Shown here one piece after another: positions 1-6,139 of a stretch of 6,514 bases of DNA (its first letter is position 1; every line of letters begins with the position of its first letter). A program made the position numbers and the translations under genes. Below the pieces are notes generated by a model. That model did no database searches and was not told where the DNA came from. It was given only the letters and a program-made list of their open reading frames with translations. The DNA is taken from the NCBI GenBank assembly GCA_002869305.1, contig PKTC01000439.1, positions 1 to 6,514 of the forward strand, in the 5' to 3' direction. This DNA comes from Marinilabiliales bacterium (lineage in GTDB: Bacteria; Bacteroidota; Bacteroidia; Bacteroidales; UBA12077).

Positions 1-128
1 CCCAATTTTCTTCCGGGTAAATTCATTTTTTCTAAAACCAGCACCTTTTTACCTGATTCTGCTGATTTACCTGCAGCCATGAGACCAGCTGCACCGCCAC
101 CTATAATTATTGTATCGTATTGTATCAT
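1..128 (-). CDS. N-terminus of an NAD(P)/FAD-dependent oxidoreductase, HI0933/BaiN-like (partial)
   Basis: Reverse-strand reading from ATG at 128-126 gives 42 full codons and runs off the left edge. The first residues are MIQYDTIIIGGGAAGLMAAG, a FAD-binding Rossmann start: a hydrophobic beta strand, a glycine-rich loop (G10, G11, G12, G15), then a second strand (KKVLVLEK) ending in an acidic residue, E33, that normally contacts the adenosine ribose. The following MNLPGRKL matches the 'PGRK(L/I)' stretch typical of the HI0933/BaiN (YhiN) flavoprotein family, which led me to prefer it over other two-dinucleotide-binding flavoproteins. The protein should be cytoplasmic. Its substrate cannot be read from this fragment; only some family members have an assigned reaction. 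It diverges from the cupredoxin gene across a 110-base gap and so does not share its operon. The start is secure because the Rossmann strand begins five residues after it. Confidence 0.85.
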   Translation of the reverse strand, partial: MIQYDTIIIGGGAAGLMAAGKSAESGKKVLVLEKMNLPGRKL

Positions 129-136
129 AAAGAAAA

Positions 137-144
137 CAAAGATA
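137..144 (-). promoter_or_regulatory. candidate -7 element (TATCTTTG) for the minus-strand flavoprotein
   Basis: The reverse strand reads TATCTTTG, a full match to the Bacteroidota -7 consensus TAnnTTTG, ending 8 bases before the ATG at 128. I see no convincing TTG/TTTG -33 box at the usual distance. If used, transcription would begin only a few bases before the start codon, giving an almost leaderless mRNA. A short AT-rich match can arise by chance. Confidence 0.35.
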
Positions 145-238
145 CATATTATTAAAAGCTTAATGAATATATTACCAATAAACCCAGAACAAAACGCTCT
201 AAGGAATTGTTTATTAAGAAACAAAAAGGGAAGAAATC

Positions 239-850
239 ATGAAACGTATTATATTAATCATGCTTCTGGCAGTATTCTTTGCTAAGAGTTCATATTCTCA
301 AACAACACATACAATCAATATAAATGGTTTTTCTTTTTCTCCTAATAACCTTACCATTGAGATTGGAGATCAGGTAAGTTTTAATGGAAGCTCCGATCAT
401 CCTGTTTTGGAAGTTAGCCAGGAAACCTGGGATGCTAATGATGATACACCATTATCAGGTGGATTTTCATTCCCATCAGGTATTGGAGAAATAACTTTTT
501 CAACCGAGGGTGTTCATTATTACATATGCGAAAATCATATTGGGAGTGGAATGAAAGGTAAAATAAGCGTAGTTCAAACAATAACAGATATCAATATCAG
601 AGGTAAAGAGATTTTTAAAATTTACCCAAATCCATTAACTACAAATTATTTAACGGTAGAACTACCGGATAATACTTTAAAATTCTCAATAGCTATTTAT
701 GATTTAACAGGAAGTATGAAACTAAGCTCAGAGTTAACAAAAAATGAAAACAGAGCTATTATAAACGCTTCTGATTTGTCTCCGGGAGCATATATTATAC
801 AGTTGATTTCAGACTCCTATACACATACTTCCAGGTTCATTAAGAACTAG
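239..850 (+). CDS. secreted cupredoxin (plastocyanin-like) with C-terminal T9SS sorting domain
   Basis: A 203-residue exported protein. Residues 1-20 form a signal peptide (MKR, hydrophobic core, cleavage probably near SYS-Q21). Residues about 21-113 form a cupredoxin domain with a complete type-1 copper set: H54 in SSDHPV, then C97, H100 and M105 in YYICENHIGSGMKG, the usual Cys-x2-His-x4-Met loop. Such proteins carry single electrons. Residues about 124-203 are a type A T9SS sorting domain: it opens with FKIYPNP, has a central IYDLTG strand, then LSPGAYIIQL, and ends in a basic RFIKN tail. This sends the protein through the outer membrane for release or surface attachment, so the copper site probably acts at the cell surface. 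AAGGGAAG a few bases before ATG 239 is a fair ribosome binding site. It lies 67 bases upstream of the haem lipoprotein gene on the same strand and could be co-transcribed, although a possible promoter sits in the gap. No partner can be named from sequence. Confidence 0.88.
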   Translation: MKRIILIMLLAVFFAKSSYSQTTHTININGFSFSPNNLTIEIGDQVSFNGSSDHPVLEVSQETWDANDDTPLSGGFSFPSGIGEITFSTEGVHYYICENHIGSGMKGKISVVQTITDINIRGKEIFKIYPNPLTTNYLTVELPDNTLKFSIAIYDLTGSMKLSSELTKNENRAIINASDLSPGAYIIQLISDSYTHTSRFIKN

Positions 851-871
851 AATATTGCAGTCTGTTTCTGG

Positions 872-879
872 TATTTTTG
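872..879 (+). promoter_or_regulatory. candidate -7 element (TATTTTTG) before the cytochrome/DUF5777/YceI/phosphatase operon
   Basis: TATTTTTG fully matches the Bacteroidota TAnnTTTG -7 consensus and lies 38 bases before the ATG at 918, leaving a plausible leader of about 30 bases. The nearest upstream TTG (855-857) is closer than the usual 17-19 base spacing, so the -33 box is doubtful. A second near match, TACATTTT at 892-899, lies downstream. The call is tentative in such AT-rich DNA. Confidence 0.35.
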
Positions 880-883
880 TTAA

Positions 884-907
884 ATTTTAGTTACATTTTG
901 CTAAAAT
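884..907. repeat. perfect 7-bp inverted repeat with 10-base spacer, upstream of the operon
   Basis: ATTTTAG (884-890) pairs exactly with CTAAAAT (901-907) around the spacer TTACATTTTG. It starts 5 bases after the candidate -7 element and ends 10 bases before the ATG at 918, where an operator or a leader hairpin would lie. No T-run follows it, so it is unlikely to be an intrinsic terminator for the cupredoxin gene. The arms are mostly A/T and the repeat may be chance. Confidence 0.35.
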
Positions 908-917
908 CATTCGGCTT

Positions 918-1298
918 ATGAAATATGTAAACCTGATTCTTATTCTGAAATTACTTTTGGTTATGTGCTTCGCCGTTCACTTTTCATCTTGCACATTCGA
1001 CAATGAGGAAGATCTTCTGGAAGATTACGTATGTGACACCATTGGTATTGTGTATTCTGATTTAACATATATTTTTGAAGATATCTGCCAGGAATGTCAT
1101 AAAACAGGTGACACCTATCGAGATGGTATCGAAATGGATGATTATGACGAGGTAAAGGCATCCATTAATACGGGTTTGGTACTGCCAGACATAAAGCATG
1201 AAGGCTCCTTCAAAATGCCTTACCAGAGACCCAAGCTACCAGATTGTGATATCGAAAAAATTGAAGCCTGGATAAATGCAGGAATGCCTGAAAATTAG
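918..1298 (+). CDS. monohaem cytochrome c-like lipoprotein
   Basis: A 126-residue protein with a lipoprotein signal: hydrophobic residues 5-20 followed by HFSSC, with C25 as the lipidated cysteine, so the mature protein should be membrane-anchored facing the periplasm. The haem site is C57-Q-E-C60-H61 (CxxCH), preceded by the helix YSDLTYIFEDI. The second axial ligand is probably M100 in FKMP, followed by a C-terminal helix (CDIEKIEAWINAGMPEN) like that of class I cytochromes. The order 'CDT ... CxxCH ... IKHEG..KMP ... L.DC.I..I..WI..G' matches small Bacteroidota cytochromes of this kind that I recognise. C39 and C110 are extra cysteines that could form a disulfide (inference). It is the first gene of a four-gene run, 6 bases before the DUF5777 gene. 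It probably shuttles electrons in the envelope, with donor and acceptor unknown. Haem attachment would need the host's cytochrome c maturation machinery, not present here. Confidence 0.85.
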   Translation: MKYVNLILILKLLLVMCFAVHFSSCTFDNEEDLLEDYVCDTIGIVYSDLTYIFEDICQECHKTGDTYRDGIEMDDYDEVKASINTGLVLPDIKHEGSFKMPYQRPKLPDCDIEKIEAWINAGMPEN

Positions 1299-1304
1299 TA
1301 AGCT

Positions 1305-2186
1305 ATGAAAAAAATACTTTTCACCTTCGTTCTTTTATTTGGATTCCATTTTACTGGTTTTAACCAGGATTTGCTATCTATGCTAGACTCCATTCAAAGC
1401 ACCGATAAAGAAACCTTTTATACCGATGGCACATTTAAAAGTGTCCGTTTAATCAATGGATATACCAGCGAAACTGCAGCTAAAAACGAACTTATTTTTT
1501 CTATATCTCATCGTTTTGGAGATGTAAACCAGGGCATCTATGACTTTTTTGGGCTCGACCAATCAACCATTCGATTTGGATTTGAATATGGACTTAACGA
1601 TCGGATTGACTTAGGAATTGGGCGAAGTAATTATGAAAAACTCTACGACGGATTCATAAAAGTTAAGTTAACCCGCCAATCCACCGGTAAAAAAAGTTTT
1701 CCGGTAACCATTACCTGGCTCGAAGGTATGTCGTATAAATCTATAGACTATGTTAACAACGATGTAGATTATCCAACAACAGCCCGTTTCTATTATATTC
1801 ACGAACTTTTTATTTCAAGAAAATTTACCGATAAGCTATCTCTTCAATTATCACCCGTTATTATTCATCGAAATATGGTTGAAACACGCGAAGATCAAAA
1901 CACAGTGGGAGCTATAGGAGTAGGCGGAAGATACAGAATAACAAATCGTTTTACGGCTGTTGGAGAATATTACTACTTATTACCGGGAAATACTGCCGAT
2001 AATTACAACAATTCACTGGCTTTAGGTGTTGAAATAGAAACCGGTGGTCATGTATTTCAAATTCATGTAACCAACTCAACCGGTATGACAGAAAAAGCTT
2101 TTATACCTGAAACCAATGGTGAATGGCTTAAAGGCGATATAGGAATCGGATTTAATATTATTCGCTTATTTAGTTTAAATAAATGA
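1305..2186 (+). CDS. DUF5777-family outer-membrane beta-barrel protein
   Basis: A 293-residue exported protein with signal peptide 1-20 (MKKILFTFVLLFGFHFTGFN, cleavage near N20-Q21). After a short polar stretch it shows alternating amphipathic strands to the end, as in small outer-membrane barrels. Recognisable DUF5777 blocks are FSISHRFGDVNQGIYDFFGL (residues 65-84), DQSTIRFGFEYGLNDRIDLG (85-104), GRSNYEKLYDGF (106-117) and GGHVFQIHVTNS (247-258). The family has no assigned activity that I know of. A pore, or an assembly platform for periplasmic partners, are the obvious possibilities, both inferred. The gene follows the haem lipoprotein by 6 bases, and its TGA overlaps the YceI start by 4 bases (ATGA), so the three are almost certainly co-translated. 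No ribosome binding site is obvious before ATG 1305, as is common in this phylum. The family call is strong; the function is open. Confidence 0.85.
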   Translation: MKKILFTFVLLFGFHFTGFNQDLLSMLDSIQSTDKETFYTDGTFKSVRLINGYTSETAAKNELIFSISHRFGDVNQGIYDFFGLDQSTIRFGFEYGLNDRIDLGIGRSNYEKLYDGFIKVKLTRQSTGKKSFPVTITWLEGMSYKSIDYVNNDVDYPTTARFYYIHELFISRKFTDKLSLQLSPVIIHRNMVETREDQNTVGAIGVGGRYRITNRFTAVGEYYYLLPGNTADNYNNSLALGVEIETGGHVFQIHVTNSTGMTEKAFIPETNGEWLKGDIGIGFNIIRLFSLNK

Positions 2187-2737
2187 TTATGAAGAAAATA
2201 CTAATTCTATTTGTATTAATTATACTCTCTATTAAATATGCATCCTCTCAGGATTTATATATAGTTTCGAATGGTGATGTTCATTTTACTTCTGATGCAC
2301 CTCTTGAATTAATTGAAGCAGAATCTAATAAGTTAAACGGAATCCTAAAAGTTTCTGACAGATCATTTGTTTTTCGCGTTCCCATGAAAACTTTCGAAGG
2401 TTTTAATAGCGCATTACAGCAAACGCACTTCAATGAGAATTACCTGGAATCAGCAAAATATCCCCATACTATTTTTGAAGGAAAAATAATTGAAGAAATT
2501 GATTTTAACACGCCGGGTACTCATAACGTGAGAGGTAAAGGCAGCTTTACGTGCCACGGTGTTAAGCAACAAAGAATCATTAGATGCAGGGTAAGCGTTG
2601 GGCAAAATAAAATAACTGTTAAAACAGATTTTTCGGTGTTGTTAGAAGATCATAATATTAAAATTCCATCGGTTGTAAGTCAGAAAATAGCTGAAGAAAT
2701 TACAGTGGATGTAAACCTCGAACTTGTTCCTAAGTAA
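2183..2737 (+). CDS. periplasmic YceI-family protein (polyisoprenoid-binding-like)
   Basis: A 184-residue exported protein: signal peptide about 1-22 (MIMKKILILFVLIILSIKYA, cleavage near SSQ-D24), then one YceI lipocalin-like beta-barrel domain to the C-terminus. Family marks are VHFTSDAPLELIEAES (33-48), FRVPMKTFEGFN (64-75), HFNENYLESAKYPHTIFEG (82-100), RGKGSFTCHGVKQ (117-129), and the closing strand 'IAEEITVDVNLELVPK'. YceI proteins bind long isoprenoid chains, such as quinone-like lipids, in the barrel, and are often linked to stress responses or electron-transfer genes. Binding here is inferred from the family. ATG 2183 overlaps the previous stop (ATGA), but ATG 2189 would give a more typical MKKIL signal start, so the true start could be two codons later. 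Its TAA overlaps the next ATG by one base (TAATG), a typical translational coupling arrangement. Co-occurrence with a haem lipoprotein and a cupredoxin suggests a redox role for the bound lipid, which is inference. Confidence 0.88.
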   Translation: MIMKKILILFVLIILSIKYASSQDLYIVSNGDVHFTSDAPLELIEAESNKLNGILKVSDRSFVFRVPMKTFEGFNSALQQTHFNENYLESAKYPHTIFEGKIIEEIDFNTPGTHNVRGKGSFTCHGVKQQRIIRCRVSVGQNKITVKTDFSVLLEDHNIKIPSVVSQKIAEEITVDVNLELVPK

Positions 2738-4110
2738 TGAAATTAACATACAAAATAATATTCACCCTTTTTCTCCTTATCCTTTTTTTTAGGATTATGG
2801 CTCAAAGCCCCAGATTTGACTCATATAAAATCCTGAAAAACAAAAAAAGTGTCGATGTTTCATCCATCCTTCAAGATAAGCAGGGATATATCTGGTTAGG
2901 TACCAATTACGGTTTGGTTAAATACGATGGCGTGGAATTTCAGCTATTTACTGAAGATGATGGTTTGTACGACAACCAGGTTTCAACCATCAGTCAGGAT
3001 CAGTCAGGCACTATCTGGATTGGTCACAAATCAGGAAAAATAAGCCAATTAATTGATAATAATATTCTTAAATTCAATCCGGAAGAAGGCCTTAGCCTTG
3101 AAGAAGTTTCATCTTTTTTTATCGATCAAAATGCTGTTTTATGGTTTTCTACCTTTGGCGAAGGTGTATATTATTATTCAGGAGAAAATCGAAAACGTTT
3201 GTATAATTTAAATTCCGACAATGGGCTGTTGGATGACTATGTTTATGATATGGTGCAAGACAAGGATTCGAACATATACTTCGCAACCGACAAAGGAATA
3301 TCAGTTTACAGCCCTATGCATAATGAATTCTATGAAGATATCACCATGTCGGATGGATTACCAGATAATATTGTAAAGCATTTAATACTCGATGGATCTT
3401 ATCTTTGGATTGCCATGGAAGATGGAGGAATTTGCAAGTATAATATTGAAAGTAAAAAATTTTCTCTTGTTACAAATTGGGAGTTTGGATCCATTAATGA
3501 TTTTATTTCTATCAACGAAAATGAAATCTGGGTAAGCACCAAAAGAAAGGGCATAGTTAAAATTAACTATGACGAAAATAATATCACCTGGTATACGGTT
3601 TATGGTAAAAACAATGATCTGCCGGATAATAGGACAAAAACCATATTTAAAGACCGGGAAAGTAATATTTGGATCGGAACCGGAAATGGACTAGCTGTTA
3701 GAAAGAATAACAGCTTTGAGTTCCTGAACGAAAAAGATGGCTTCATTATTAAAGATATTTTTAGTTTCGTGATGGATGATCTTGGTAACTACTGGATAGC
3801 ATCGCAGGAAGGTTTGTTTATTGCAAGCAAAGGAAAAATGGGCGAAATAAACCAAAAACTACTGTTTACAGATCCCATGAGTCCATATTCCTTTATTTCT
3901 CTTTACAAGGATAACCTGGGCAATATTTGGGCCGGAACATATGGTTATGGTGTATTTAAGATCAATCCTATAACACTGGAAATAATCAATTACAACACGC
4001 AGAACGGTTTGTCCAATGACAACATCATTCATATTTCTGGAAATAAAGATAATATCTGGCTCTCAACCCTGGGCGGAGGAGTTACCAAGTATTGTGAAAA
4101 CAATACATAA
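2737..4110 (+). CDS. N-terminal piece of the sensor: signal peptide and propeller blades 1-10
   Basis: This is the product if the TAA at 4108 is obeyed: 457 residues, with a hydrophobic signal (MKLTYKIIFTLFLLILFFRI, cleavage near MAQ), then ten blades of the 'two-component regulator propeller' type. Each blade follows the pattern D..G.IW.GT..GL..Y....F......GL.D, for example DKQGYIWLGTNYGLVKYDG at 47-65 and ESNIWIGTGNGLAVRKNN at 308-325. Such propellers form the periplasmic input half of Bacteroidota hybrid sensors. Ten blades would leave an incomplete second propeller with no membrane anchor or output domain, so this piece alone would probably be a non-functional exported protein. ATG 2737 is fixed by its one-base overlap with the YceI stop and by the signal peptide directly after it. 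Confidence 0.75.
   Translation: MKLTYKIIFTLFLLILFFRIMAQSPRFDSYKILKNKKSVDVSSILQDKQGYIWLGTNYGLVKYDGVEFQLFTEDDGLYDNQVSTISQDQSGTIWIGHKSGKISQLIDNNILKFNPEEGLSLEEVSSFFIDQNAVLWFSTFGEGVYYYSGENRKRLYNLNSDNGLLDDYVYDMVQDKDSNIYFATDKGISVYSPMHNEFYEDITMSDGLPDNIVKHLILDGSYLWIAMEDGGICKYNIESKKFSLVTNWEFGSINDFISINENEIWVSTKRKGIVKINYDENNITWYTVYGKNNDLPDNRTKTIFKDRESNIWIGTGNGLAVRKNNSFEFLNEKDGFIIKDIFSFVMDDLGNYWIASQEGLFIASKGKMGEINQKLLFTDPMSPYSFISLYKDNLGNIWAGTYGYGVFKINPITLEIINYNTQNGLSNDNIIHISGNKDNIWLSTLGGGVTKYCENNT
4108..4110 (+). other. in-frame TAA (codon 458) splitting the sensor-phosphatase
   Basis: The codons read AAC AAT ACA TAA CAG TTT AGA (N N T stop Q F R). The reading frame stays open for 615 further codons in the same phase. 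One base change from GAA, AAA, CAA, TAC or TAT would create this stop. No in-frame ATG occurs between 4111 and 4434, so ordinary reinitiation close to the stop is unlikely. Confidence 0.9.
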
Positions 4111-4284
4111 CAGTTTAGAAATTATACGAAAGCAGATGGATTAACATCTGACTATGTTTATTCCACTTTTACGGATTCCAATGACAGAACCTGGATAGCT
4201 ACGGATGGAGGAGGAGTTGTTTATTACAAGGACGATCAAATTCATCCATTTTCAAACCCAGAACTGGACTCATTAAAGAAAACA

Positions 4285-5958
4285 GTGTACTCTGTAATTG
4301 AGGATTGTAACTTTAATTTATGGTTCAATTGTGCAAACAATGGCTTATTTAGATATAATGGTAAAGAGTTTATTAATTTTAATGAAGAAAATGGTTTAAA
4401 AAATAATTTTGTTCAAGGACTTACTACTGATTTAATGGGTAATCCGATTATAATAAGCAATGAAGGAATTGATAAATACATAACAAAAGACAGCACATTC
4501 GAATATCAGGGTGAAGCTGCTGGCGTTGCCTATTTGGAACCAAACCTAAACGCAAATTATAAAGATAAAAATGGTAATATATGGATAGGAACTGCAAATG
4601 GAATGGTTAAAATAAATTCCGCTATCAACGACTCCCTGGAGGTTTTACCGAAAATTTTTATCACCAAAAAAAGCATATTCTTCGAAACTATCCTTGAAGA
4701 AAGAAATGTATTTAAATATAAAGAAAAACATCTCACATTTAATTATACTGCGCTTTGGTATGCTTCCTCGGAAGAAATTAAGTACCGTTATAAACTCGAA
4801 GGCTATGATTTGGATTGGAATGCTACTACCACCTTAAGAATGGTTACTTATTCGAATATTCCTCCGGGAGAATATAAGTTTATAGTTCAAGTCAATTATT
4901 CCGGAGGCAAGTGGCTTGGTAGCCCAGACTCTGAATTTGCTTTCCGAATTAAAAAACCTTTTTGGCAAACCATCTGGTTTATTCTGTCTTCTATAATCTT
5001 AATTTTAATAAGCATATTCTTATATATTAAAGCTAGACTAAAAAAATTAAAACGTGATAAGGAAATTCTGGAAGAAGAAGTAAGAAAACGAACTGCGGAG
5101 ATTAGACATCAGAAAGAAGAAATTGAGGCACAGCGTGATGAAATTGAAGCGCAACGAAATCATGTAATGGAGCAACGAGATAAAATTGAACTGCAGAATA
5201 AAAACATTACCTCAAGTATTGAATATGCGAGCAGGATACAAAGAGCGGTGCTACCTCCTAAAGAAATCTTTTCAAAACATTTGGGTGAGCATTTTATATT
5301 TTTCAGACCACGAGACATTGTGAGTGGAGATTTCTATTATTTAGATGTTAAGAATGACCTTATTATAGTAGCGGCGGCCGATTGTACCGGACATGGAGTA
5401 CCTGGAGCTTTTATGAGTATATTAAGTATTTCATTAATCAATAAAGTAATACATGATTTACCTGATGAGTTTAATGCCGGAACAATTTTAACTCAATTAC
5501 GCAAAGAAATTAAAGGAGCTTTAGGACAAACAGGAAAAGATAACGAGGCAAAAGACGGTTTGGATATTTCGCTTTGCGTATTGGATCGAAAAAATTTAAT
5601 TTTGGATTACGCTGGTGCATATAATCCTCTGATTCTTATTAGAGATGAAGAAATTATAAAATATAAAGCTGATAAAATGCCGATAGGTATTTATATTAAG
5701 GAAAAAGAAGAATTTACAAACAACAAAATAGAGATACAAAAAGGTGACTCATTATACCTGTATTCAGATGGATTTCAAGATCAGTTTGGAGGAGAAAATA
5801 AAAAGAAATTCCTACCTAAAAATTTAAATCAGCTTCTACTCGATATTTCGAGCAAATCTGTTCAAGAGCAATTACAAATATTGAACGAAACACTTGAAAA
5901 CTGGAAAGGTGAGGAACCACAAGTTGACGACATCATTATTTTAGGTATTAAGATATAA
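4285..5958 (+). CDS. C-terminal piece of the sensor: last blades, Y_Y_Y, membrane helix, coiled coil, SpoIIE phosphatase
   Basis: This is the longest start-to-stop reading after the internal TAA. GTG 4285 is only the first possible initiator, lies inside a blade and has no ribosome binding site; coding sequence truly resumes at 4111. From GTG it has 557 residues: the last blades (NLWFNC at 11-16, NIWIGT at 98-103); a Y_Y_Y domain around 145-222 (LTFNYTALWYASSEEIKYRY, IPPGEYKFIVQ); a membrane helix about 229-249; a Lys/Arg/Glu-rich coiled coil 251-312; then SpoIIE/PP2C. Its metal-binding acidic residues are all present: D349 (SGDFYY), D367 (ADCTGHGVPGAFMS), D424/D427 (DGLDISL), D495 (YSDGFQDQ) and D548/D549 (VDDIIIL). 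The linker ITSSIEYASRIQRAVLPP is the usual lead-in to SpoIIE domains in this phylum. The catalytic half shows no decay, so loss of function, if real, is recent. Confidence 0.75.
   Translation: MYSVIEDCNFNLWFNCANNGLFRYNGKEFINFNEENGLKNNFVQGLTTDLMGNPIIISNEGIDKYITKDSTFEYQGEAAGVAYLEPNLNANYKDKNGNIWIGTANGMVKINSAINDSLEVLPKIFITKKSIFFETILEERNVFKYKEKHLTFNYTALWYASSEEIKYRYKLEGYDLDWNATTTLRMVTYSNIPPGEYKFIVQVNYSGGKWLGSPDSEFAFRIKKPFWQTIWFILSSIILILISIFLYIKARLKKLKRDKEILEEEVRKRTAEIRHQKEEIEAQRDEIEAQRNHVMEQRDKIELQNKNITSSIEYASRIQRAVLPPKEIFSKHLGEHFIFFRPRDIVSGDFYYLDVKNDLIIVAAADCTGHGVPGAFMSILSISLINKVIHDLPDEFNAGTILTQLRKEIKGALGQTGKDNEAKDGLDISLCVLDRKNLILDYAGAYNPLILIRDEEIIKYKADKMPIGIYIKEKEEFTNNKIEIQKGDSLYLYSDGFQDQFGGENKKKFLPKNLNQLLLDISSKSVQEQLQILNETLENWKGEEPQVDDIIILGIKI
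5119..5160 (+). repeat. tandem 21-base heptad repeat in the signalling coiled coil
   Basis: Two adjacent 21-base units (5119-5139 and 5140-5160) agree at 16 of 21 positions and encode EIEAQRD and EIEAQRN. At protein level the heptad continues for about five turns (KEEIEAQ, RDEIEAQ, RNHVMEQ, RDKIELQ). This is the straight coiled coil between the membrane helix and the phosphatase that would pass on a conformational signal. DNA repeats of this kind can gain or lose heptads. Confidence 0.7.
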
Positions 5959-6023
5959 ACTTCATTGTTTCTTTATTAGTACATTTCGCTATAGATGTAA
6001 ATTGAAACAACTTGATAAACATA

Positions 6024-6037
6024 TTGCAAATTTGTAA
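6024..6037. repeat. 14-bp near-perfect palindrome upstream of katG
   Basis: TTGCAAATTTGTAA is symmetric about AAATTT with one mismatched pair (G6026 against T6035). It lies 66 bases after the phosphatase stop and 102 bases before the katG ATG. It could be an operator half of a redox regulator, but it does not match an OxyR or Fur/PerR consensus well enough to name one. Confidence 0.3.
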
Positions 6038-6045
6038 CTTACCAC

Positions 6046-6063
6046 TTCCAGATTTACCTGGAA
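6046..6063. repeat. perfect 6-6-6 inverted repeat upstream of katG (TTCCAG/CTGGAA)
   Basis: TTCCAG (6046-6051), a 6-base loop ATTTAC, then CTGGAA (6058-6063). The stem has three G:C pairs, making it the most stable hairpin in this gap, and it is followed by an A-rich rather than T-rich tract. It suits a binding site or RNA hairpin better than an intrinsic terminator. Confidence 0.4.
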
Positions 6064-6083
6064 AATATATGTACAAACAATAT

Positions 6084-6101
6084 ATAAGCCATTTAGCTTA
6101 T
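6084..6101. repeat. perfect 6-6-6 inverted repeat upstream of katG (ATAAGC/GCTTAT), possible weak terminator
   Basis: ATAAGC (6084-6089), loop CATTTA, then GCTTAT (6096-6101), running straight into TTTT. A stem followed by T residues could act as a weak terminator for the upstream operon or as an attenuator in the katG leader, but the stem is short with only two G:C pairs. It has the same arm and loop lengths as the repeat at 6046-6063, and both loops contain ATTTA. Confidence 0.35.
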
Positions 6102-6139
6102 TTTCTCGCTTAATATTACTCATCCTAATTTTAAAGAAA

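Larger units (their letters stand above)
2737..5958 (+). pseudogene. 14-blade propeller / Y_Y_Y / transmembrane / SpoIIE phosphatase sensor, interrupted by an in-frame TAA
   Basis: One frame runs from ATG 2737 to TAA 5956-5958, 1073 codons interrupted only by TAA at codon 458 (4108-4110). Joined, it encodes a signal peptide (1-22), 14 Reg_prop blades (about 40-620), a Y_Y_Y domain (about 660-725), one membrane helix (about 745-765), a coiled coil (767-828) and a SpoIIE/PP2C phosphatase (about 850-1073). Blade cores fall at W53, W94, W136, Y181, W224, W265, W312, W353, W398, W441, W486, W529, about residue 570 (PIIIS) and W616, spaced 41-47 residues. That makes two seven-bladed propellers, and the stop falls between blades 10 and 11. 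No frame shift is present and the region after the stop (QFRNYTKADGLTSDYVY) is normal blade sequence. The intact protein would sense a periplasmic signal and dephosphorylate a cytoplasmic Ser/Thr target. I list it as a pseudogene because of the stop, but a sequence error or readthrough is equally possible. Confidence 0.75.

Noticed and set aside
79..285. 68-residue plus-strand open frame
   Set aside because: It is antisense to the flavoprotein N-terminus and overlaps the cupredoxin start and signal peptide in another frame. Its product has no domain-like composition.
961..1161. 66-residue minus-strand open frame
   Set aside because: It lies wholly inside the haem lipoprotein gene on the opposite strand, and the sense frame has a lipobox and CxxCH.
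5119..5160. Tandem repeat as CRISPR or mobile-element sequence
   Set aside because: There are only two 21-base units in frame with a coiled coil, fully explained by heptad coding.
4285..5958. Independent downstream gene starting at GTG 4285
   Set aside because: The GTG is inside a propeller blade, has no ribosome binding site or signal peptide, and the same-phase coding sequence is continuous back to 4111 and, across one TAA, to 2737.
2737..5958. TAA reassigned as a sense codon in this organism
   Set aside because: The YceI gene ends at TAA exactly where its family ends, and the phosphatase ends at TAA just after its last motif. One internal TAA in the window is better explained by mutation or error. 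The YceI TAA is directly followed by an in-frame TGA, so that example alone is not decisive.
5959..6139. OxyR, Fur or PerR box before katG
   Set aside because: Short palindromic stretches are present (for example CTATAG near 5990), but none has the spacing and length of the known consensus sites, so no regulator can be named.
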